The notes beneath the pieces are model-generated. The model was not told the origin of the DNA, did not search any database, and saw nothing but the letters and a program-made list of their open reading frames with translations. This document shows positions 55,799 through 64,000 of a stretch of 64,000 bases of DNA, one piece after another. The stretch comes from Triangularia verruculosa. Lineage: Eukaryota; Ascomycota; Sordariomycetes; Sordariales; Podosporaceae. Position numbers and translations under genes: made by a program. Location: the NCBI GenBank assembly GCA_033296885.1, contig MU863903.1, positions 124,001 through 188,000 of the forward strand, in the 5' to 3' direction. Each line of letters opens with the position of its first letter. The stretch's first letter is position 1.

Positions 55799-58669
55799 AT
55801 GAATGGCCTCAATGCGCCACTGTCTCCTGTCTCTGTAGGCGGTAGCGAGTGGTCTTATCCCATCAACACGGACAAAAACACATACCCACCCAACCGCGGT
55901 GATCTCAGCACCCCTCCCGACTCGGCTGGGGCTTCCAGGGCGATGAATGGGAACTTCCCACCGGGGCCTAGGAGCGTCGGCGGTCCCTCGCCGCCTCCCT
56001 CTGTCGGCCGATCCAGTGCCGGCACCAACTTGTACGCAAGGAGTGAGAGTGGAAGAAGCCAGGTCGTGAGGGATGACTTGGGCGGCCATGAGATGGTGCT
56101 CGCTGAGCACTATGTCTCACTCAAGCGGTTCTTGTCAGCAACTTCGCGTGACGGCAACCCGAAACCACCACCGAACAAGGCTCGCGACAAGCTACAGCGC
56201 CTTACCGGGGTTCAGTTTCTCGAGCTGAGTACCGACGTCTTTGACGAGCTGAAGCGACGTGAGACAACAGCTCGTAGACCCCCCAATGCTCCACCAGGAT
56301 CTGGCCCACCTGATTATCTATTACCTGAGGACAACTTCCACCCCAAGCGAAATCAAGCACGCCAAAAGCTCTCCTCACTGGGCCCTCCGAGATTTCGCGA
56401 TTTGGCCACCGATGTTTTCTGTGAGCTGGAAAGGAGGTTTCCACGCTTTGCGGTTGGGGATATCCCGCGTGTTGGCAGTCCAGTATCAGTTCGTGGAGGT
56501 CCTATGAGTCGGTCGCAAACGCCTGTAGGTGGCGGCTTTCCGCCACGAAATCAAAGTCGCAGACGTCCTTCTGAGGCCAGCTCTATACGAAGTGGACGAG
56601 GTATGCCAACGCCTCTCGGCGCAGGCTTTCCCGTTCCACCCTCTCCAGGCATGCCCCCGAACGGCAACTATGGGCAACCGATCGCTAAGCAGTTTCAAAA
56701 CAACACGATCGTGCCTAACAAGAGCACGATGGTGGAAGAGGACGATGATGCCATTAGCCCCATGAGTCCCGATCCTGCAGGATCCGATGCCTATGGCATG
56801 AACAGGTCGATGGACCGTGATAGCAAACGAAGTGCCGGCGCATCCGAGGTTAGTTTGTACTCAGTTAATCCTCAAAGCAACCCAACTGATCACATTTGGC
56901 AGACGGACAAGAAGCTTCTTGAGGATTATGAGCAGCAAGTTAGGGATCTGCGTGAGAAGCTGGACAGCATGGAAGACGCCTTGAAGAAGAAGGACGATGA
57001 CCTCATAAACGCTCTCGATGGCGAACGCTCCCGAGCTACGGCTTCCAACGCTGAAAAGAGGGAGTGGGATGATGCCCGCGCCGAGCTGGAGAACAAGCTT
57101 GCTCAGGTTGAGGAGTTGAATGAATCGATGAAGAGGGAGCTGGACAGGATCAGGGACGAGCATGACGACGAACTTCGCCAACTCCGAGAGCAGCTTGATG
57201 AAGCCCGCCAGGCCGGTAACACCAGTTCAAACAGCATCGCGGATGAGGGTTTGTTAGAAAGAGAAAACAGGGCTCTGCGTGCGGCTTTGGAGGAGCAAGA
57301 GCAGGTCACAGAGGAGGTTCGTCGCGAGGCTCAAGGATTCTTGATGGAGATGCGCAACATTTCTCAGCAGAGCGGTGCCTCCTGGGAAAGGCAATCTGAG
57401 ATGGAAAAGACAATTGAGATGCTGGAGAAGGAGGTCCGCGACTGGAGGAATCGCTATGCCCGCGCCAAAACCCAAGTGCGGGATCTGCGCGGTTCTTCGG
57501 AGGGCATCCCCATGCCACAGGACGCTGGAAAGTTTGTGCGTGAGAAGGGCTTCACGCAGGATAACGGACTGGTTAAGGATGTCCACGTCACCAAGTTCCA
57601 GATGGCCATCGACGAACTTCTGCAACGGGCGCGCGTGGATGACCCGGAGCGCGTGATTGACTCTATGAAGGCAGTTGTGGTCAGCGTCCGACGGATTACT
57701 AAGGATATTGATGAATCACCGCAGAACAACAACGAGCTTGCGCAACAGAACCAGAAGCTCAAGGCCCGGGTATCGCCCGCTGCCAACAACCTCATTACCG
57801 CCTCCAAGTCCTTTGCCAGCTCCGCCGGAATCGCGCCCATCACCCTCCTCGATGCTGCTGCTTCTCACTTGGTCACGGCCGTTGTCGAGCTCCTCCGAGC
57901 AGTCAAAATTCGATCCACTCCCGACGGAGAGCTGGAAGATGAAGATGATGATGGAACAATTACCCCCGTTGAATCAACCAGCTTCTTTTCGCCACGGAGC
58001 AATGGTCAAAGCCAGGCTTCACGAATGAACTCGGGCGAGGACGCCCTTCAGCGCCCACCACCTTTCCAAGGCCTCGGCGCTGCTGGAAGCCGAGCCAGCA
58101 TGGACTCGTCTGCGTACAGCCCGGTCAACTCGCCTCGTGAATCATACACCAATGGACAAGTGACCAATGGAAATGGAGGCGGCTATGGCAACCTGAACAA
58201 GGCCGTCAACGGAAACACCAATGGAATGTACAATGCGCAACGCCAGCGCGACACTCGGGCGGAGGACCTGAAGATTTATCTCGAGGACCAAACAGCCGTG
58301 CTCGTGCAGACGATCCAGGACCTTGTGCAGCTGATCCGCAACGACGCCGACATCAACCAGGTCACGGAGGAGATCAACACCATTGTGGACGTGGTTGGTC
58401 AGGTCGTTTCAGAGACGGAGCGGACTGGAGGCAATGGTGTGGAGCTTGTGAGACGTCTCTCGGCCTGCCGGGAGCGGTTGATGGAGGCGGGTAAGCGTGG
58501 CCTTGATCTGGCTGCTGCCGGCAATGACAGTGCCAGCCGTGAGTGGAGGATGTGGACGCAGACGCTGCCACCGATCGCGTTTGAGATTGCGAGGGAGACG
58601 AAGGAGCTAGTGCAGAGGGTCGATCAGTTGGTGATGGATGATGAGGGAGGCGCGGACGATTTTGCATGA
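55799..58669 (+). CDS. SPA2: Polarity scaffold Spa2 (polarisome)
   Basis: One exon, 956 residues. Two Spa2-homology (SHD/GIT) repeats sit at about 100-215: KARDKLQRLTGVQFLELSTD, then VFDELKRR, and QARQKLSSLGPPRFRDLATD, then VFCELERRFP. A Ser/Pro/Gly-rich stretch follows, then a long coiled coil at about 360-560 (DYEQQVRDLREKLDSMEDAL). The C-terminal region has LKIYLEDQTAVLVQTIQDLV, then QLIRND, and ends in a conserved helical domain (TLPPIAFEIARETKELVQRV). Spa2 concentrates at hyphal tips and septa and binds MAP kinase kinases and Bud6-type partners in the polarisome. Domain order and length match filamentous-fungal Spa2. Confidence 0.95.
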   Translation: MNGLNAPLSPVSVGGSEWSYPINTDKNTYPPNRGDLSTPPDSAGASRAMNGNFPPGPRSVGGPSPPPSVGRSSAGTNLYARSESGRSQVVRDDLGGHEMVLAEHYVSLKRFLSATSRDGNPKPPPNKARDKLQRLTGVQFLELSTDVFDELKRRETTARRPPNAPPGSGPPDYLLPEDNFHPKRNQARQKLSSLGPPRFRDLATDVFCELERRFPRFAVGDIPRVGSPVSVRGGPMSRSQTPVGGGFPPRNQSRRRPSEASSIRSGRGMPTPLGAGFPVPPSPGMPPNGNYGQPIAKQFQNNTIVPNKSTMVEEDDDAISPMSPDPAGSDAYGMNRSMDRDSKRSAGASEVSLYSVNPQSNPTDHIWQTDKKLLEDYEQQVRDLREKLDSMEDALKKKDDDLINALDGERSRATASNAEKREWDDARAELENKLAQVEELNESMKRELDRIRDEHDDELRQLREQLDEARQAGNTSSNSIADEGLLERENRALRAALEEQEQVTEEVRREAQGFLMEMRNISQQSGASWERQSEMEKTIEMLEKEVRDWRNRYARAKTQVRDLRGSSEGIPMPQDAGKFVREKGFTQDNGLVKDVHVTKFQMAIDELLQRARVDDPERVIDSMKAVVVSVRRITKDIDESPQNNNELAQQNQKLKARVSPAANNLITASKSFASSAGIAPITLLDAAASHLVTAVVELLRAVKIRSTPDGELEDEDDDGTITPVESTSFFSPRSNGQSQASRMNSGEDALQRPPPFQGLGAAGSRASMDSSAYSPVNSPRESYTNGQVTNGNGGGYGNLNKAVNGNTNGMYNAQRQRDTRAEDLKIYLEDQTAVLVQTIQDLVQLIRNDADINQVTEEINTIVDVVGQVVSETERTGGNGVELVRRLSACRERLMEAGKRGLDLAAAGNDSASREWRMWTQTLPPIAFEIARETKELVQRVDQLVMDDEGGADDFA

Positions 58670-59219
58670 ACGAACAAACTAAAGTGATGGGATGGGACAA
58701 TACACAACACTAATGATGACGCGGGATTTCGAACTGTGGAATGAACGCTAGATACCTCTTTTATTCTTTCTGGACCAACGCCACTATCGATCACTCGATT
58801 CAAGGCTCGGATTATTCTGCTTTTGCCTTATGTTTTTTCCCAACTTTTATCGACATGAGCATTGCTACCACACGCTTCTTTTATACGACTTTTTTTTTCG
58901 ATCGAGAACAGTTCTTGTTTATCATAGGCTTCGCTTTGATACCCATCATAGCCCCTTGCTTTTTTTCTTCTCTGGCTTGAGCCTATTCTTGTCTTGTCAG
59001 GACACGCTTACTATCGGTTGCCGCGTTCATCTTTTTACCGCTTGAGAGCTTTTTTTGTTTTTCTCGTTCTTGCATCAGCCGGTTTTTTTTTCTCTCACTT
59101 GACGCTTCAACATTTTTTTGGGGGGCCGGGGGAATTCTGTATATAGACGGGATTGGAGAGGGTGAAAGGAGAAAGAGAAAAGGGAGGGGGGTTTATATGC
59201 TTTTTTTTTGATGAAGACT

Positions 59220-59233
59220 GGGGGGGGGGGGGG
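59220..59233. repeat. 14-nt poly-G tract
   Basis: Fourteen consecutive G about 550 bp downstream of the SPA2 stop codon, in a G/T-rich 3' region. Confidence 0.95.
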
Positions 59234-60439
59234 AGAAGATTGTATTCTGGTTATCATCCGTAGGAAACATGGATTGATTAATGGGTTTACATTGGGGGAG
59301 AGGGGGAGGAAGGAAATTCTACGTGTATAATGTTTTTTTTTCTTTCTGGTTGTTGCTTTTGTTTAGGGTGCTGGAGGGGTGTGAGATTATGGGGATGAAG
59401 GTGAGGGGGGTGGGGGGTTAGTACGCTCGTGAAAGTAGTGGTTAGAGGATGAAAGTAGATGTGTAAAGGAGCGAGAAATATGAAGAGTTAGTGCACCGGT
59501 TCAATTTTGGGGGGAGGGTTGACTGTGATGTTTGCATGATTGAGTTTGGGTTCTTGAGGTGAATGTGAAGGGGACTGACATGTAGATATCAAGATAAGTC
59601 TCGCTTAATGTCCTGCAGTTCGGGAGGCGGCGAGGGACTGTACTGTACATGGAAATGATTTGTTATGCCCGTCTGGGGGGCTTGGGTGGATGTTGTTGAA
59701 TACCTGGGAGGGTAAGCTAGGGATTTTCACAACTTACTAGTTTTGGTCTTAGTTGGTCTTAGTGCTGTTGTTTACCTGCCGGAGAGCTAGGCTATTTTGG
59801 GGAGGTTGGAGATGTCAGATGTCGGGTTGAGCAGCCTTGTCTTGACTTTCAGGTTACTTCCTACTTACCTCCTCGAGTTTCAGCGTTCTGAAGAGCGGAA
59901 TTACAAGACGATGTTTTTTAGCTGTAGACAGGACGATGTGTTTTGACATTTAGAGAAGTAGGAGACGAAACACAGTCGACTATGGATTTTAATAATTAGA
60001 TGTTTTGATGTGGAAACGCAGCGGTACCTCTCGTTGTCGACATCAAGGGCGACTTTCAAATGGGCCGTTCGCTTGGCGGTTCAGCCGCAAATCCAAGGGT
60101 CCTTTTACAGTCGAGCCAGCAGCTGTGGGAGGTTTGCAGCAAATCATGATCGAGGTCCGTCATGCTCTTTCCTGCAGGTGCTAACGCTCTGTTCTTGGGA
60201 CTTTCTTGGTGTCTGCTTGGTACTGCTCACTGCCGCCTTCTCGCGCTCCTCGTGGCTGATATGCAAGCCTCAATAGCGGGAGATAAGGATGGCTAGGTTT
60301 TTCCCTCTTTGGAGAAAGTCTGACCTGACCGCATTTCTGGATTGGTGTGACTACCTACATTTATTGGAATTACCTTACCTAGATGGTGCTGGCTGGCGGC
60401 TGGTGGCTGGTGGCTTGTAAGGTTGCACGGTGGTGTGGG

Positions 60440-60446
60440 TATAAGG
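60440..60446 (+). promoter_or_regulatory. TATA-like box of the MARVEL-like gene
   Basis: TATAAGG lies 145 bp before the start codon, followed by a pyrimidine-rich leader. Confidence 0.45.
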
Positions 60447-60590
60447 CTCGCCGCTGTCCTTTCGTCAGAGGCGTTTCTTCTTCAATTCTTCCTTCTACTG
60501 TCTTTTACTTCTGGTGTTGTGAGAGATATTGACTTGTTGGCAATATTAACAAGAGACAACGGCAAGATTAACAAGAAGACGAGGGAAAAG

Positions 60591-61478
60591 ATGTCAGCAC
60601 CACTCCGCAAACCGGGCCGCGAGCACATCCCGCTGTTACCCAAAGGGTTCATCGTGTTGAGGGTCCTGCAGCTGGTCGTGGCGGTGATTGTGCTTGGGCT
60701 GGCGGCGTACTCGATTAACTACTGGGCGGCGGATGAGAATATTTTGATGCTTGCGGTCGTACGTTGCTCCCTATCCCTACCCAACCCACCTCCCATCTCG
60801 TACTAATTGTGCACAACAGGCCATCATAACAATCATCTCGAGCGTCTACCACCTAGTCGCCTGGTTCGGCGCGCCTGACGTGTACAACTACTGGGCCATT
60901 CTCGGGCTGGACATTGTTCTTGTTGTACTCTGGCTGTGCGCGTTTGCTGTCCTGGCGGCGAGGATCGCGCCGTTGATGAAGTTAATGGGGGGTGCGCTGT
61001 ATGCTTGGGGGACGAGGGAAGACCAGGCTTTTTGGACTGGATTGGCGGCGGCTAGTGGGATGGGGGGGCTTGAGTTGTAGGTTTTTTTATCCCGTTCTTC
61101 TCTTTGTAAAGATGATGAGGGGTGCTAACGGGAAATAGTGTGCTGCATCTTGTGTCGTTGATTATTCATAGTGTTCAGCTGCATAGACATCGGAAAGAGG
61201 GTGGGCATTGCCAGCCTGGGGTTCCGTGGGGTCCTAAGGTTACGCCGGGGACGGTGGCCGTGCCTCAGGGTCAGCAGCAGCAGCAGCAGCAGCAGCCGGT
61301 TTATGCTGCTCAGCCGGTGCAGCAAGTTTATCAACAGCAGCCGGTGTATCACCAACAGCAGCCTCAGCAGCAGGTTTATCAGCAGCAACCGGCTCAGGGT
61401 CAGCAGCAGCAGCAGGTGTATGTCCCGCAGCCTCAGTACCCTCAGCACCCTCAACAGCCGGTGGTTTATCAGCAGTAG
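60591..61478 (+). CDS. MARVEL-like four-helix membrane protein with Gln-rich tail
   Basis: Three exons (60591-60758, 60820-61076, 61139-61478) encode 254 residues. Four membrane segments are visible: FIVLRVLQLVVAVIVLGLAA, then AIITIISSVYHLVAWF, then YWAILGLDIVLVVLWLCAFA, and, after a loop, LELFVLHLVSLIIHSVQLH. This matches the MARVEL-domain topology common in fungi. The tail from about 165 is Gln/Pro/Tyr-rich (YQQQPVYHQQQPQQQVYQQQ) and carries eight CAG codons in a row. Such proteins sit in plasma membrane or vesicles; specific function unknown. Confidence 0.83.
61272..61295 (+). repeat. (CAG)8 coding repeat
   Basis: Eight CAG units encode a polyglutamine run in the MARVEL-like protein tail. 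It could vary in length between strains without breaking the frame. Confidence 0.95.
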
Positions 61479-61649
61479 TAGATGGATATGAATGACGGAA
61501 TACCCGGAGTTTGTGGTTCTTAATGTCATGGATGATATAAATATGTAATGTCGTAATGTGAGAGAACACGTGTAGTCTCCTAGTGTTTCCATCTTCATGC
61601 CTATTAAAAAAGATTCGGTATACAAAATCAGCGTCCAGGTAAATCTATC

Positions 61650-61768
61650 ACATACGACCATACTCAGTTGAAAATACGGCATCCCGTCTGCTCTGCCCTC
61701 GTCAAGCAACTGAAGGCTGAACTAGTACTCAGGTGGGTGACCACTGGGGAATCCTCGGTGTTGTATGT
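61650..61768 (+). rRNA. 5S ribosomal RNA gene
   Basis: 119 nt. The ends pair perfectly over nine bases (ACATACGAC with GTTGTATGT, including one G-T). The sequence has the 5S features CCATACTCAGTTG, CGGCATCCCGTCTGCTCTGC, CAACTGAAGG, the internal promoter GCTGAACTAGTACTCAGGTG with GGTGACCACTGG, and GAATCCTCGG. It resembles Neurospora crassa 5S, which is also dispersed singly. T-runs just after the 3' end (TTTTTGTTGTTTTT) suit Pol III termination. It lies between the MARVEL-like gene and the converging PhoD-like gene. Confidence 0.95.
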
Positions 61769-62575
61769 TTTTGTTGTTTTTGTCAGGGGTCCCTTGACAG
61801 TATTGCTGCCATCCCTGGGTGTCTTCAACCGTCTTCAGAGACTGTGTCTTTGGAGTTATCTGTTGCTGCACTTGCTCCCGAAGTGCTTTGTTGACGATGC
61901 GGGATGGTAGTAATGCTGGAAGTTAGTCTCCCTTTTGTCGATGGCACCGGGTACTTTAGACAAGACCTCTCTCGTGATGTTTATCTGATTTCATCATCAG
62001 ATAGGTGCCAGAATCGCAGATCTAGTTGCAGGTGCCGCATTGAACGATTGAGCTGTGAAACTTCGTCTGGAACTATGCTCAGGTTGGTTCTCCTCGGCGG
62101 ATGGCGTCTTCTGCTTCTTCGGCTTTGGCATAGACCTGACAGCGAATGGAACTGCCTCCGGGTATATGGAGGTTTACAGTATGCTCCTTGCCTCCACGAA
62201 CACATATAGTTACTTTAAGGATATCTATGTGCTTCTCCTTCCTCCGAGACCTTCAAAAATGTTCAAATATGTACGACGATGATGCTCTTGACTGTTATAT
62301 TGTTTCCAGCGATGTAGGGATATCATGACATGATACAGAAGCACAAACGCTTTATAACGAAGATGCAGAACAGAGGTATCCATAGAACAGTATAATCAAC
62401 GACAAGAAGTCCACCATCTAGCAGCCATTGTCCAAGAAAATCGACATATATATGCCAAACTCCCTTATCGTCATACAAAATTAGAACATTACCCCCCCAA
62501 CCAAACATCTCCTTCTCATTACACAAGCCCTTTTTCAACACAGTGGTGTACCAACCCCCCTCCCCTCTCAATCAC
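61769..62575. other. Intergenic, 5S rRNA to PhoD-like gene
   Basis: About 800 bp with the Pol III terminator T-runs and the 3' region of the minus-strand gene. A 101-codon frame at 61904-62209 has no recognisable domain. No other gene seen. Confidence 0.5.
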
Positions 62576-64000
62576 CTAATGCGACCTCCCACTCCTCACA
62601 CTCCTCCTGCTCCCCCGTCCCACACTCCCCACCACACTCGCCGGCTTCTCCCCCTTATACTCCAACGCCGGAATCGTCAGCCCGTACCCCTCCGTCCTCC
62701 CCTCCCCATCATGCTGGTCAATCTCCACCTGAATTACCACATCCAAACCCCCATCCGACCCCCGCCCATGCTCCCCCGGAACCGTAGCCTTGTGCTTACT
62801 CCCGCAGTTGACCTCCCCGGCCCCAATCGGCAGCCGCATATCCTTCGGTCGCGGAACAGCCGGGTTCGTCTGGGCCGAATGCGAAAGACTAACCGACGAA
62901 CCCCCAGCACCAGCGCCGGTGCCGTTGGCAGGAGGAGGGAAAAGATGGTTTTGATCGACCTGGTGAGAATTCAACGGGCCACCACCACCACCACCGTTCC
63001 TCTGGCCGTTATTAGGCGAGTTCTCCGTGATGATCGCAAAGTTACGGCTTGGCATGGTTACGTTGTTGGATTTACTGGTTTTGTTGCTGTTCCCTGGGTC
63101 TTTATCAAACAGCTTCAACAGCGTCTCGTCCGTCTCGTGGTTCAAATGGTGGATCTTGTTCCTCCTCGCCAGCAGGTTCGCCACCGCCGCCGGAGGGGGC
63201 TTGTTGACGATGGCAGAAGACACGACGTTGGCGATGTACCTGTAGTCGCTCTCGGGGGGGATGTTGAGTTTCGGGTTGGAGTAGAACCTGCCCAGCGCGG
63301 CTAGGTGGACGTCGCCGCTGAGGATGGTGATGCGGATGGAAAATTCTGCGGCGAGGGCTTGGAATCGTTCGATGAGCCGGTTGCGCTCTGTTTTGTGCGT
63401 GCGGGCGGTGTAGTGGTCGTCGAGGTCGTCGAGGAGGTCGACGCTGCCGTCGAACGAGTTGAAGAAGCTGCCGCCGAGGCCGACGCGGCGGTTGAGGAGC
63501 TTGATGGGGGCGATTACCGGGGAGGAGAAGATGTTTTCTAGCCAGGTGAGGCGCTGGGGGTTGTTGTTAGTGGTCATGTTTTGCGATTGATGCTGGGAAG
63601 AGACTTACAGGATAGGCAATGGGCACACCGAGCAACAGGATAAGGTGCTTCAGAGGTTGGTCAGAGTTCGCGGCGGCAGTGAACTCCTCCTTGAGACGAG
63701 TAAAGATGGCATCGTAGGTCTCGGGGTAGTTGATTTGATGTCTTGTCCGCTCGGTACGAGCATCAATACCAATGAACGCTATCCTGGCACCAAGCCTCGC
63801 GTACAGGTTGTGCGAGTGCTCGGCGACGTATGGACCTGGCTTCGGGCCGTTAATATAGCCAGACTCTGTGATCCTTGGATGCACATAAGCAGTCATAAAC
63901 TGGTTCGGATCAACGCCCTGTCCCTCCTCGCCACCAGCCGGGTGAACCGCATCGGAGGTATACGTCGATGGCGGTGGAGCGAGATGGTGCTGGAAAAGCA
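62576..64000 (-). CDS. PhoD-like phosphatase domain protein (5' part outside the window)
   Basis: The last two exons are 63609 up to the right edge (frame open to 64000) and 63553-62576; the intron joins GCC TAT CCT to CGC CTC in phase 0. Visible sequence: LFQHHLAPPPSTYTSDAVHP, then RLGARIAFIGIDARTERTRH, then LKHLILLLGVPIAYPRLTWL, then RFQALAAEFSIRITILSGDV, with HLAALGRFYSNP and DYRYIANVVSSAIVNKPPP. The IDARTERTR and LSGDVHLAALG motifs are those of the fungal PhoD-like metallophosphatases. The tail (after about 180 further residues) is Gly/Ser/Asn-rich and probably disordered, ending SRRSVRSGRSH. Substrate unknown. Confidence 0.88.

Larger units (their letters stand above)
58670..60590. other. 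Intergenic, SPA2 to MARVEL-like gene
   Basis: 1.9 kb. It has many T-runs and a 14-nt G run at 59220-59233. A TATAAGG at 60440-60446 lies 145 bp before the MARVEL-like start. No supported gene. Confidence 0.5.

Overview
The window is nuclear DNA of a filamentous ascomycete, most likely a sordariomycete and probably of the order Sordariales. The reasons are compact genes with short introns (about 50-110 nt, donor GTRNGT, branch CTRAC or CTRAY, acceptor YAG), CA- and CT-rich leaders, an isolated 5S rRNA gene with a Neurospora-like sequence, and families such as an Ssr4-type SWI/SNF subunit, a Zn2Cys6 factor and a fungal GH15 protein. I found 22 protein-coding genes (one running off the right edge), one intact 5S rRNA gene and one truncated 5S pseudogene. 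Spliced models were built by hand from reading frame and splice signals. Family names come from remembered motifs, not from a search.

Layout. 0.1-6.4 kb: nucleolin/Nsr1-like protein (-), complex I NDUFB10-like subunit (+), mitoribosomal mL54 (+), TAF3-like histone-fold protein (+). 6.7-9 kb: GH15 hydrolase (-). 10.5-16.5 kb: TPT-family transporter (+), RBM42-like RRM protein (-), TAF7 (+). 16.5-18.9 kb is gene-poor. 18.9-30.7 kb: 6-phosphogluconate dehydrogenase (+), Ssr4 (+), ribosomal protein S11 (-), Spc105/KNL1 (+). 32.5-36.7 kb: two small conserved-looking proteins (-) and Atg14 (+). 36.9-41.8 kb: a 1557-residue unrecognised membrane protein (-) with two leader introns. 42-45.4 kb: gene-poor, but with a two-exon gene for a 52-residue secreted peptide and the 5S pseudogene. 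45.5-51.5 kb: Zn2Cys6 factor (+), Mcr1 (-), Nbp2-like SH3 protein (-). 53.3-64 kb: Ssu72 (+), Spa2 (+), MARVEL-like membrane protein (+), 5S rRNA (+), PhoD-like phosphatase (-, partial).

Most genes are housekeeping: transcription (two TFIID-type subunits, Ssr4, Ssu72), translation, respiration, kinetochore, polarity and autophagy. There is no operon-like cluster and no intact transposon. The parts most worth attention are the large orphan membrane protein, the hidden secreted peptide gene, two genes whose TAG stop is followed by in-frame, protein-like sequence, and the 5S pseudogene that has lost its internal promoter.
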